NCBI RefSeq assembly: GCF_963924675.1
Contig: NC_089238.1
Span: 43,728,879-43,792,878 of the forward strand
Direction: 5' to 3'
Source of the DNA: Phocoena phocoena
Lineage: Eukaryota > Chordata > Mammalia > Artiodactyla > Phocoenidae
DNA: 64,000 nucleotides
Under the pieces are notes generated by a model. That model saw only the letters and a program-made list of their open reading frames with translations. It ran no database searches and was not told the DNA's origin. A program made the position numbers and the translations under genes. This document shows, in pieces, positions 43,316 to 54,700 of this stretch; the first letter of the stretch is position 1; every line of letters begins with the position of its first letter.

Positions 43316-43828
43316 ATACAGACACTTATAGTCAGGCTTGAAAGCGTGGTGGTAGGTGAATCCATATTTGGAGATGATTTTGAAATAGTCTAGCAAATGG
43401 TGCATGAACAGGATTTTGTAAAAAGTGTGTACGGAGTCAGTTTTGAAAAGATTGCCTTTCGGGGAGATGAGGTGTGGGCAGGAAAACCCACTCTAGGCCA
43501 GCAGCCTTCCTCTGTCTGTCTCCTCCCTTCCCCCTCCCTGAGTTCTAGTTTTTAATTACTTAATGCTGAAACGCACAGGGCTTATATAAATATTTGCAAA
43601 TGCTCTTTCCTATTGATTTCTCTGGATAAACTGCCCTGCTCAGGTCCAGAGAGGAGGCAATTCAGATCTGTGGACTTTTTAAACATACAAAGTCTCTGGA
43701 GGAGGGTTGGTCTGTGCACGTGTGCGTTTATGGGTAGAGTTGTAGACGTGAAGATTTTGGGGGGCTGCAAGGAGAGTTCAGTCTCCTCTTGGCTGGAGCT
43801 GGCCCCAAGGCCTGGCAGTTCTGACAGA

Positions 43829-43831
<3 letters not shown>
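43316..43831. other. Unique sequence (presumed intron)
   Basis: Nothing recognised. Confidence 0.45.

Positions 43832-43859
<28 letters not shown>
43832..43859. repeat. (GT)14 microsatellite
   Basis: Uninterrupted GT, followed by G and C runs near 43885 and 43936-43946. Confidence 0.93.
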
Positions 43860-43863
<4 letters not shown>

Positions 43864-45219
43864 GTGTACAGGTACATACTTTGCGGGGGGGGGTCTACCC
43901 TGGGGGTGTCTGAATGCATATGCACTGACAGCACTCCCCCCCCCCCGCCCCCATTAAATATGGAGCAGTTTTGCAGGGCTCGGTGACTGCCTTCTCCTCA
44001 GGGTCACGTTGAGTTCGAATCTGACCCAAGGTGCAGGAATCCTGCAATGGGGAAATAAAAGAATATATAGAATGGGGTCAGGTCAGCTGCTCACAGGCCA
44101 AAACCCCTACAGCTGCTTTGATTTTATTTTTTTGTGTATATTTTAGGCTCCTCCTGCCATGTTACAAATTGGGCCTCCCCCTCTCAGGTGTTTGCTCTGT
44201 AGCTTAAAGGCACCAGAGCCTCTGCCTGCGTTGATGTCTGCTTCCAGCAAGAACAGAAAACCCACATACCAAATCCAAAACAAAACAGAGGAAGGAGGGG
44301 GAGGAAGAAAACCCCTATTGAGTTCAGGCAAATAAGGTTGGGTCTCCAGATCCGATTACAAAGCAGCTCTGAATATGCAAGACAGCACACAGGACCAGTT
44401 ATTCCAGTTACAACAAACTATTAAAAAAAGAGAGAGAAAAGAAAAGGCATGTTTAGGTCGTAATTTGTTAGTACAAGGAAAAGAATCCCACATAAAGCTG
44501 CCGTTTTCCCCCCTCCCTTTGCTGGCTTCACGTAGAATTCACTCACCCTTTTCCGATTTGTCTACTGTATAGGTTCTTTTATTAAAATCTTTGGGTTTAG
44601 GAAGATCGCTGCAAGCAACACATTTTCTGTATTTTTTCCCCTTTATCTTAGAGGAGAGTTGGCAGGGGTTCTGTGGTTTGCAGTTACACAATATGTTATC
44701 ATGTTTTTAATCACTAAATCATTGCAGTGGTTATAGATTTACAGTCTTGGGGTATTACAGAGAAGAGCAGGGCGGCTATATGTATGCTTTTAAATTACAC
44801 CAATGTAAACTGAGTACAGCAGCTGTGAATATGGTCGGCAGACTTCATCCCTCCTCCACCCCCAAGCATCTTCGTTCTTTTTTTCCCCTCTGTGATTTTT
44901 TTTAAATTGTTCAGTTTGCTTAAAAAAAACATCCCCCCTCCTATATTCCTTTTCTCTTCATCCTCCTGCACAAAATATTTTTATTTCAGACTTCTGACAC
45001 CAGGTAAGTTGGAATTCAAACTCTTGAAATAGGACTTCGGATCAGGGAGTATAGTAATAATAATTTAAAAAGTGGATTTCCTAAGAAATCCTCTTGGTTT
45101 TCATACCCATGTCCTGTATAGGGATGGAGGGCGGATTGCACATCGTGAGGCGGGGTGGCCAGAGTGGAGGGAAGGCAGGCTTGTGGCGCTTGCCTGCCTA
45201 GAGCCTCCAGTGTCCTGTC
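43860..45219. other. Unique sequence (presumed intron)
   Basis: AT-rich with no repeat family recognised. Pyrimidine-rich stretches with AG, such as ATTTTTATTTCAGACTTCTG at 44980, could serve as splice acceptors, but no convincing downstream exon follows. A CAGGTAAGTT donor lies at 45001-45010 only about 14 bases after that AG, too short for a normal exon. Confidence 0.4.
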
Positions 45220-45420
45220 ACTGTGAGCCCACTTTCAGCTTCTGTTTTTCATATTATTATGTAACAGAATCCTTGGCAGCATTAAAAATTCAGTATTACA
45301 AGCTGATTGTAATGCTGCCTCATTAGACAGCACTGTCTGGCCTTGTATTAAGTGAAACACAGAGCATGGCTTTTAGATTATAAACACCAATAAATATTAA
45401 GGATCAGCAGAGGGGGGAAA
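45220..45420. promoter_or_regulatory. Candidate conserved intronic element
   Basis: Repeat-free block with CATATTATTATGTAACAGAA, CAGCATTAAAAATTCAGTAT, TACAAGCTGATTGTAATGCT, GCCTCATTAGACAGC and ATAAACACCAATAAATATTA. Homeodomain- and forkhead-like words are dense. Similar in style to 13.1-13.5 and 49.4-49.8 kb. Confidence 0.4.
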
Positions 45421-48400
45421 CAGTCAGCTGGGTTTTTGGCCCCTTCTGGTTTTAAATCCCTTCCCATCTTCTTCCCTTCGTCATCCCCTCCGACCCCGGG
45501 CCTTGGTAACTGTCATCTGTTTTCCTGGGATGCTGATGTGTTGACCTTGGTGACATTTTAGGAGGGCTTTTTATAGAGTTATCTTGTATACACAAAAGGT
45601 TTGGAAGTTTGTTTTGTTTTGATCTGCAATAAACAGGCCCTTCACTTTGCTGATGTCATTTCCGTTCATATTTGAGTTGTTTATTGTGCTTCTTCGCAGG
45701 GCCCTCTCATCCCTACCCCCACCTCGCTTTTCAGCCAGAGTCTGTGGCCGCCTGGGGAAGGGGGAATGCGTTCCTAAGCTGCCAGGTCTGGGTTCAAAGG
45801 CTGAGGGTTGCGTGTCACTGCGTCGTCCTAGGGTTCGCCCGCTGGGGAAGATGTTTCTAGCTTCGAATCTGGTTAAGCACTCCGACATCCACTTGCCCTG
45901 GTATTTTCATGGCATGCAGTGATTCACCTCAGCTTCCTTTCTTTGAAGCACCCCCCCCCCGCCCGTGCGCGCGCCCGTGCACGCACACACACACACGCAC
46001 ACACACCCCTTGTCTGTGTCTTTAGGACATCCTTATTGCCCACATCTCCATGCAACGCCGCCCCCCAAAAAAAACAACACCTAATCTCGTAATGATGACT
46101 TTGATTCAGTTGCAAATCTGAAGCTGGCTTTAGGGACTTCATGCTGTGAAAAAAAGAAAACATTTCCAGGCGTTGCCCCAGTCTCGCTGCAACCCTGCGC
46201 CTTCTATCCCTGTTCAGTTTTTTTTTTCTCCTTTTGCATTTATTTTTCTGTTCCCTGCCTTTTCATAGACGTAAAGGCTATTCTGATGTTACTAAAAATG
46301 ACCGTAATGACCAGTGTCTCTTATTTCCTTGTGATCCACAATCGGAATACCCCCTCCTCAAAAAAAAAAAAAAAAAAAGGGTGGGGAGAGGAAGGAGGAA
46401 AAACTGAGTGTGTAGATCCCCAAGGCTTTCCTCTAATAGGATGATGGGTTTTAGGTTAAAAAAAATATTATTGTTTTGTTCTTTTAGGTTTAGAAATAAT
46501 AGGGGGAGAGGGAAAAGCAGTCATTAGGAAGTTCACTGAGCTGCTTTCCAACTAAGACGGGTGAAAAATGAACCTGCATTGACACTTGGCTCCATGTGAA
46601 AGCCCCAGTAACCTCTCCCCCCTTCCGTTGCCCTGGCCTTTTGTTCCTGGAGAACGGAGCTAAGGTGCTTTTTCTCCCAGACCAAAGGCGGCAGGCAAGG
46701 AGTCCCCTTGTGTGCGCATCGCCTTTAGATGGCCTTCTCATGGTTATTGTCAATGCAGACTCCCCCAAACAATTGCTCCAGGGAGACACAAAAGCAAAAA
46801 CATTTGTCCTATTTTTTTAACCTCTTTGTTTTAGATTTTTTTTTATCCATTCTTTAAATTTCACAGTTTCTGTTTGTCTGCAGAGAGACAAACGGAACAG
46901 CATGAGGCAAGCGCGTTTTACCATAGGCCTCACTGGCAATTGGAATGGCCTCAATAGAAATCCAGATTCTTAAAACACTGGCTGACTTGGAGGAGATGTG
47001 AAATTGCAGCTTGGGGCTCTTAAGTGAGATTAGCACCGATTTCGAACAAAAATGCACTAAAAGGAAAAGATAAGACAATGGGATTCTGGAATCATTTAGG
47101 GGAAGTGTGAAAAGGGTCACCTTTTGTTTATCTCTTAGGATCCTGCCCCAAGAAGTGGTCGCTTGATGGGAAGGAATTGCAAATCCAAATGCAATTCTTC
47201 ATTTAAAAAAAGACCTGATTCTGGTTATTGTGCTATTGGTGTATCGTTTCAGTGTTGGTTTTAAAGCACTGGACCGGTGTGGGGACTACTGGTACGCACT
47301 GTGGAACTGATGCTGTGTTGAGAATTTGTTTTTGAAACTACGATTTATATAGAGGCCATATCCCCTCCCCCCTTTTCTTTCCTCTCCCGTTTCCTTTTTC
47401 CTTTCTTCTCCCTCCAACCCGCTTCCCCTCCAAGAATGTAGTGGTTTGCATCAGGCTGAGGGCAGAGGGATGTGTCAGATCGTGGGGATGGCCTGTGAAC
47501 AGACTAGGAGTCCACCTCTCTTTCCTGGCCCCGAACAAAGCACCTCTCTCCTGTAATGTATGGGCCCTGATTGCAACGTTGTCCTTAAGCATCTGTCTGC
47601 CTTTTTATTAAAATTCTCAATTTCAAGGTTTAGAAACACAAATGTAAGAATCCCCCTGGGTATAAAAGTCTTGCATGGCAAATTCTCTTTGCCCTTTCAG
47701 AAATAATATTTTTGTTTAAAAAAAAAAAGCGCAAGCTCTTTACCTAATGTCTTGAAGCCGTTTTAAGGCAAGGTCTTTGTTTTTGCTTTCCGAAAACTTG
47801 GCCTTTGTAACTTAAAATTGAGGAAAGCTCTTCTCTATCACAGTTTTAAAAAAATGGTTCCTCATTTGTGTCTTTTTTAGATGTGTCATTGATAGCTTTA
47901 AGGGTCTGAGCTGAGGAGGGTGGGGAAGTGAACCACATAAGGTTCCACCTACGATTTGGGGGGTAAAAATTAATCTATGGAATTAGCATTGTAGCGAGAG
48001 ATGGAGGCCTTGAGGTTTGTGACAGAGAGATGTGAATCAGAACATCTGTTAGGCCTTGGCACACCAGCCTCCAGCGGTTCTGAAGGTGAGTGTGGGCTGT
48101 TCTGAGGAAAGCCTGCATTCTGTATCATACCCAGGAGGGCCTGGCCACCCAATGGTACCAGGCTTCTAAGTATAACTGCCTATAAAGGATGGGGTGAATT
48201 CAGGGCATGCAGTGCACTTCAGCTCCAAATGGATCCTTGCTTATTTCAGGGACTTTTGTTTTTGTTTTGTTTTGTGCCCTCTTCTGGCTTTTTTCTTTGT
48301 TAAAGCCTCAGGGTTATTGAAGCACTAGTTTTAAAATCAACGTGTATGTATAATTTAATAAAAATAGAAGGATCTGAAAGAGTACACAAGTCTGCCTCAA

Positions 48401-48531
48401 CCCAGTTGTCCTGTGTAGAGCCCAGGTTTAGCTAGAAGTCAGCAGGCTGACATTCGCTGTCTCTTAGCCCAGAGATCATATTTACCTTTGCTGAAGTGAA
48501 AGGAACAGCATTGGTGAGTGAGTGTATATGT

Positions 48532-48533
<2 letters not shown>
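45421..48533. other. Unique sequence (presumed intron) with small simple tracts
   Basis: C-run and CA/CG alternation near 45947-46006 (CGCGCGCCCGTGCACGCACACACA region), A-run at 46361-46378, T- and A-runs elsewhere. No gene or transposon recognised. Confidence 0.5.
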
Positions 48534-48563
<30 letters not shown>

Positions 48564-48615
48564 TGTGAGAGCGAGCGAGCGGGAGAGAGGGAGAGGGAGA
48601 GAGGGAGAGAGAGAA
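48534..48615. repeat. (GA)n tract with GCGA and GGGA variants
   Basis: (GA)13 leads into GTGTGAGAGCGAGCGAGCGG and GGGAGAGGGAGAGAGGGAGA. It is the third long purine tract around the CpG island. Confidence 0.93.
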
Positions 48616-49029
48616 CCAGTTTGGCTCGGATGGGATCTTTGTAATTTACCAGCCAGCTAAGTAAGCATTAGGGGGCTGGCCTCTGGCTTGGAGAGTGGCT
48701 AAGGGGAGGAGTGAGGGAAGGGTTAGCATTGCCTGATTTATTTTTAAATATTTATCCTTTTGGCTGTTGCCAGTTACGCTTTCCAGATGAGACGAGACTA
48801 GTTATGGAGAGCTGGAAGGAAAGAATTGCCTTTTCTGAGAGTGGGTTTATTTGTCAACAGTTTTCAGGACGGAGAGCGCCGGGCTGTCACCGCTGGGTAG
48901 GCCGTGGGTGTCACCTTAGGCAGCTGCCCTGGGAAGAGCTGGGGCCTTTCAGAGCTGGGGGACAGAATCTGTAACATGTATGTCAGAGAAACTGTTGATT
49001 CCATATGGAAGTGCAAAAGTTGCAAATCC

Positions 49030-49200
49030 CCTCTGAAAAGGTATTGTTTTGATTAGCGATGGAAAGAAGTTTTGGTCGAGGTAACACACCCGCTTTTGGC
49101 TTTTGTGTGATCCTTTATATTCCTGATGATCCAGAGGCCACAGATTACCGGCCTGTGGATTACCTGTTAAATTTGTGTCTGTAACAAAGGCAGGCTTGAC
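49030..49200. promoter_or_regulatory. Candidate conserved intronic element
   Basis: TTGATTAGCGATGGAAAGAA, GTGTGATCCTTTATATTCCT, GATGATCCAGAGGCCACAGA and TTACCTGTTAAATTTGTGTC, repeat-free. Paired palindrome-like words CCACAGATTACCGGCC / GGCCTGTGGATTACC occur at 49138-49165. Confidence 0.35.
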
Positions 49201-49424
49201 CAGGCCTCACTGTGTCTGTAGCTGGTGTCCGATTAAGATAAAGGAAAGGGACTCAGGGTCACGCTCAGCTCTACTTGTCAGGACTCTTGAGGTGCAGGAG
49301 GCAGATGCAAGTGTCTGCCCCTTGGGACAGGCAGTTTCAGGACAGACCCCCTCAGGGCCTTCTGCCCACAACCTCCACATGCTTCCAGGTTGCTTTGAAG
49401 CTGGCTCTTTGGGCTTTCTAGCTT

Positions 49425-49810
49425 TCATTGTATTGAAAATATTTATCTGTTGGCCCACCAGGTTCGTGATGTCACCAGATTAGGTTTTCCCCTGTTAATA
49501 AAAGTTAAGACAAAGCAGCAAAATTCGATTTTCTGGGAGTATAAACATTTTCGTATTGTCATTAATTTATCTGCTGGGCCGTGGGTTGCTTCCAGGCAAG
49601 AATGGGGGCCTAGAGTCTTCATTCTCGTGAAGACGTTTCCAGAGACATCTCTGAGTCGTGTGCGCCATGTTACTTGCGTTATTGCTAGCATCATCATCTA
49701 CGTGTATTATTCATAGTTACTTTTTCAATTAAATTATTCATTAGTTTTCTTTAAGGTGTTCTTAACTCATGTGGCTAACATAAATAATAGTGTGTTTTGA
49801 AAACACCACC
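49425..49810. promoter_or_regulatory. Candidate conserved intronic element
   Basis: About 380 bp without repeats. Words include TTGAAAATATTTATCTG, TTAATAAAAGTTAAGACAAAG, TATTGTCATTAATTTATCTG, CATTCTCGTGAAGACG, TCATCATCTACGTG, TTATTCATAGTTAC, TTCAATTAAATTATTCATTAG and ACATAAATAATAG. The density of TAAT and TTATTCAT words makes it the best enhancer candidate by eye. Two overlapping frames of 84-88 codons are chance. Confidence 0.45.
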
Positions 49811-50949
49811 TGTTCTTGGGCCTTAAGTCAGGCGGTCTGGAAACAGCTCTGCAGTGGCCATACTCTGGTTTACAAAATCATCCTCCACTTTCCTTTTCCT
49901 ATCTTCACCCCCCCCACCCCCACCCCGTCACTCTCTCATGTGTGACAGAATGTGGCTTGTGTTCTCCTTTGTCCCTAATCGGACATGATTCCCTAGAGGC
50001 AGTCTTTTCTCCCTGGGCCCTAGCTGGAAAAAAAAATTTTTTGGAGTTTCTTTTTTGGACTAAAATGTAGAGAGGGGTTGTCCTTCCCCAACAGGTAAGA
50101 TAGTTATGTTAATCTGAACCCGAATTATATTGTGCAAAATGCCTTCTAGTTTTCATCATCCTTTTCTCCTGCACCAGTGTGTGCTTAATGCTAATACGAT
50201 TCCATACATACAGCTCTTCGCCTCGTGAGCTTATTATATTTCTAACACTTGCACGGTTCATTATTGTGCAGTCAGAAAGGACTCTCAAGGCTCTGGGGCC
50301 AGCCTGGGTGGGTGGCTTTCAGAAAGGGTAAAAGCAGGTGCCTTTCTGTGCTGAGACTCGGGAGTAAATTCAGACGGAGCGTGGGATTCTGGCAGGGAGG
50401 ACAGGGGACTTCCGGTGAGATTTCTGTGGCGCTGTCTTTTCATATCAGAATAGAGAAGGTGAACCTGGGGAGATACAAAAGTGTCCAGCGATTACTTTGA
50501 CCACCTGGGGTAGCCGCATTAAATTTGACCCGGGGGGTAGAATCTTCCTACGCAGGGCATGAGCTGTGCGTTATCTGTGGCTTCTTAAGGCATCTTGTTT
50601 AAGACCCTAAGGTTAACTGCAGACTGCGACTTTTCTTCCTCTCTTTATGTCTCTTTTTTCCTTTCTTCTCCCAAGAAAAACTCTATCCTTAAACTCTCAG
50701 TGGAGAGCAGGGGATGTTTTTATAAGTTTCTGCAGCTGAAAAACAGAAGTGCTTTGTAAAGCAGTTAATAGGATGGGTGTGTGTTTCCAATAAATTCCTG
50801 TCCACATTGGCTAATGTCCCCATGCTAGAGTGGCCTGGCTGTGACGTGGCTGGGGCCCAGAGACCGATGGCTTCTGTTTGGAGGCCCCAGGCTCCTTCTT
50901 GTGGCCGAGGGCATGTCCCTTTCTTCTCGCCGTTTTCTAGGCCGGCCCC
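49811..50949. other. Unique sequence (presumed intron)
   Basis: Nothing recognised apart from short C- and A-runs near 49909 and 50028. Confidence 0.45.
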
Positions 50950-51780
50950 TGACTTTTGATGAGTGAGGGGTCAGCGCCTGGGGAGGACCGTGCTTTGTTC
51001 CCGCCGGGCCGGTTCTCCGCGCGGCGCAGGCCGAGCCGCCCGGGGCTCAGGTCCCCGGGCGCGAGGTACGGCCTGCCCGGAGGCCCGTGCCCGGAGCGCG
51101 GCCGAGTGCTTGGGCCTCGCGCGCCCGTGTGTGTTCCCGTGTTCCCGCGGGCGCGGCTGCCTCCGAGCACCCGGCCTGCGCCCGGCACGACTGTAGATGT
51201 CAGGCTTTGCCCGGAGAGCGGAGCGGCGGCGGGGCTGTGAGTTTCAAATTAACCTTCCGCTTTGTTGCTGTGTAATGTGGATCCCCGAAGGCCCCCCGCC
51301 CCGCCCGCCCCCCTTCCCCGGGCGGTGCGCGCTGCAAACTGCGAGTTGAGCTTCATTTACATAAAGCGATTCCGGGCGGGCGGGCGGCCGAGCCGGCAGC
51401 GGGCAGGCCGGCAAACCGGGACGCGAGCGCCGCGCCCCGTGGGTGAATCTCCGCCGCGCGCCCGGGGACCCTCCCTCCCGGGGAGGGGCGGCTGCCAGCC
51501 CGGGCCGCCACCATGAGCCCCGCTCCCCTGCCCCGGGCCCCCCCGCACCCAGCCAGAGGCACCTCGGAGCCCCGGGGGCAGCGGGAGGTGGGGAAAAGGC
51601 CGCCTGGGGTGGGTAAGTTCGGGGCTCGGGTGCCGCTGGAGTTTCCCATTGTCGCGCCTGCCTCGGCCCCCGGACCCGCGAGTGCCTCCTCCCTCCGGAG
51701 GTGTGCGGAGCCTTTGTGTGCCAGGTGAGTGCAGCCTCCCTCCCCCGCCCGCCCTCCGGGTCCGCGCAGCCGGCCTGGAG
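50950..51780 (+). promoter_or_regulatory. Second CpG island, likely alternative promoter
   Basis: CpG-rich from about 50985 to 51775 (CTCCGCGCGGCGCAGGCCGA, GGCGGGCGGGCGGCCGAGCC, CTCCGCCGCGCGCCCGGGGA) between AT-richer flanks. An interruption near 51245-51285 and the word CATTTACATAAAGCG lie inside. The downstream donors on the plus strand suggest the same direction of transcription as the island at 40.5 kb. A 269-codon minus frame across it is a composition artefact. Confidence 0.7.
51513..51724 (+). other. Candidate coding first exon (start context GCCGCCACCATGA)
   Basis: The ATG at 51513 sits in a near-ideal Kozak context, preceded by GCCGCCACC. The frame (MSPAPLPRAPPHPARGTSEP...) runs 70 codons plus two bases to CCAG|GTGAGT (donor GT at 51725-51726). 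It stops in the next in-frame codon, so an open frame would require splicing there. An alternative donor, GGTGG|GTAAGT, lies at 51612/51613. The peptide is proline-, alanine- and arginine-rich with no domain that I recognise. It could be an isoform-specific N terminus or an untranslated exon with a chance frame. Confidence 0.35.
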
Positions 51781-54700
51781 CTGCGGGCAGGTGTTGCGAG
51801 TCTTGGCTGAACTTCCCATTCTCTTGGGGCATGTGGGGGAAGGGCAGGCTGGATGCACCTGAACTACTAGGACTCTAATTGGAACCGACCTGGGGCGAGA
51901 GCCTCTGAATTCTGCTGGGCACTGAGTACAGACCTTCCTCCTTCCCTCCCTTCCTTCCATCTTTCCTCCCCACCCCCACCCCCCCCTCCGGCCTTCCTTA
52001 TTTTGCTTTTGGATTAGTTCCTGCCTTCTGAATATTTGCGGTGCTGGTGTCATTTAGAAGTTTGAGTTCCTCCGCCTAAAAATGCACCCTTTTCATCGCG
52101 AGAGAAGTCACTGGCCAGTTGGAAGCAATGTGAAGAACGGGGTTATTGGGGAGTAGTTAAAGGGAGAATCAGAGTTTGGGAGCTGGAAAACACCTTTGGA
52201 GATCGACTTGTCCACCCTCAACTTTGAGTCTGTTGGCACTCTGGAAAAACAGAGCAGCGTTCATTTCCGTGGGGAGGGGGGTGGGCAAGAGGGAGAGCTG
52301 AGACGTTTGTCCTGTTAAAAGAAGAGGAAGGCCCAAGTTAGGTCAGTAGCAGAAAAAGAAGTAATCATGGCAGGCTAGAGGGGAAAGAACTTTCTGGAGA
52401 ATGGTCCTTTCTGCTTTGGATATACCTGTGTTATAATGATGGGAAAATGCCTAGAGGGCAAAGATCACAGCCCATGCCTGGTGTAGTCCAAGAGTGCGTT
52501 GCCTGGCACAGTGGTGCACAGTATATAAACTGGTTTAAATGAAACTGGCTAGCAGGTGAATCCAAGAGGGTCCTCCCCCCTCCCCCCGCCCTACATTTGT
52601 GTCCTTTAACTGGCCTTGAGGACTCTAAAAGCCACTGACAGATAACCTCAGAGAGGACACATGGCCCCACTTGGGCACAGGGAGAAGGCCTCTCCCTCAG
52701 GCTGGGGCCTGCATGGTGGAATGCATCAAGGCAAAGTGAGGAAAACAATCTTAAGCCTTGAAGGTAGATAGTGAGAAAGTTACAGGTCATCCTATTTCAT
52801 TCCCATGCTTTGAGATCCTTGGGGAAAGGTCACTGAATAAATAGAGTATAATTTAGAGCTCCTGCTAGCTGAGGAACTTCGTCTCTTTGCCATCGAGCAG
52901 CAGGTGTGTTTGTAGAGTTGGCCCCTGGAGTCCCCTCATTCCTAAATTCAGGAGGTGTCAAACCTTCATGTTCTTTTAATGGCTGTGGTTTCTGGATAGG
53001 TTTCAAGGGGAAACCCTAAAAATCACGAGCTCCAGTAGGCTGGGCTGGAGAGGGAAGCCTGAGTGAGAGGGCAGAGACTACATTGGAGAGGAAAACATAC
53101 ACCTTCCAGGGTAACCTGATCGAGAAAAGCCGAGGCCAGGAGCACAGGCCTGTTCCTTGTTAGCAGAACAGCCACTAGCGGCATGAGATTCTGATTCCTT
53201 CTTGTTACCCAACCCAAAAAGCAATTAGGGAACAGAGGTGGTGGAATGTGAGGGAAGTCAGGAGACTGGGGTTCTAAATAATTTAAGGGTTTCAAGAATA
53301 GGGTCATTGGAGAGAGGTACATACCTGGATGTTTGCACACCTGTATTTGTGTTCATTCTCTTTTGTGGAGACCTCGAAGGCCCCCTTTCAGAGGCATGTG
53401 GCTATGAAGGCCAAGAGAAACTTTTCCTCTCCCCTTTCCTTAAATTACAGGACTAAGGAGATTGTCTGCGTTTAGTTTCCAGCATGTTTTCAGAGAGCGT
53501 GTAAGTGCCTCTCAGAATGGGCTAGGGTCACACTTTGTTCTTTTATTTAATTACACAAGTATTATTTAACAACATGGGGCAGATGCAGAAGCAAGCACTT
53601 TTACACTTTAAAATCAGTCCTTTTGGAGTCACAAGGAATTAAGTGACTTGGAGACCTTCTGTCTTGATGACATGGGTCACCTCCCTTTGCCAGCTCTCTT
53701 TTGAAATGGCTGCATTTTCTATTGGATAGAGCTGCTATTTTCCAGTTCTCTGGAGAACAGTTTTGATTGACAGGGGACTATTGAGAAACACTTGCTAACT
53801 CTTCCAAAATAGAAAAAAATCTGAGCTGCTTCCCCAGCCACCTGAAACTTTAATTTTGGTTTTTCCCTTCCATCTTTTATTTGCACAAATGAATACTCAG
53901 GGAGAGTGGAAAGAACCCAAATAAAACAGTATCCTCAGCAGGCCTCTGGCTCTTCCCAACAGGACAATGCCGTGCCTGCCTTCTTGCTGTTTTGGGGTTG
54001 GATTTAACTGCTGTATCAGCTCTGTGCCAACTGGACTGCCCAATGGCAAGGCGCTAAACTAAGCAGGATTTCAGTTTTCATCATTATGACTTTAACTGAT
54101 GATCAGTAGACACTCCCAGGACGGTACTGGCTCACCTTGGGTGACCCAAAGGTGGTTAGTTCATTAGAATAAATCTGTGATTGCAGGCTACTAGTAAAAT
54201 CTTATCTGGGACTGGTGATGATTTAACTTGGTTCCTTCAGTTCTAGTCACAAGTGGTGTCCAGAGAGCACGTCCTTATTTTCACTGTGTGCTGCTGTTCC
54301 TTTTGCACGTTGGGGCTTTCTTGTTGTTTTTTGTTTTGCTTCTGAAGTGTTAAGTGTGAGAGGCTAGACGTACTCCAGGGCCCAAAACATATCTTTATCT
54401 AAGAAATAATTTTTATTGCAGGGTTGCAACAGTCTCCTGTTAAGAAGTAAATGTTTAAGTGACGAAGCCACATTTTATAAAAGGGTAGGGACTTGCTCTA
54501 AGGGAAAGAAAGTGAACTGTCTTTCCACCCACTCTTCAGAGTAGCTTAGGGTTTGTGTCCTCCTCTTACAGGGGAGGCAGTGGTGATTCTGGCCTGAAGA
54601 AACTTGCAAGCTCCATCTCACACTTCCCTGTATTACAAAGATGATGCACCTGATGCTGAACATCAGTAACCTCAAGAAGTCCAGTATGTGCTGTGGTTTA

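Noticed and set aside
44980..45010. Acceptor-like TTTCAG and CAGGTAAGTT donor as a micro-exon
   Set aside because: Only about 14 bases separate them. Without transcript evidence a chance pairing is more likely.
40381..51780. Naming the gene (candidates such as large zinc-finger or homeobox regulators came to mind)
   Set aside because: Neither candidate exon peptide matches a protein I can recall with certainty, so any symbol would be a guess.
51244..52053. 269-codon minus-strand open frame over the second CpG island
   Set aside because: Composition artefact: low-complexity residues, no domain, and overlap with a plus-strand exon candidate with better start and splice signals.
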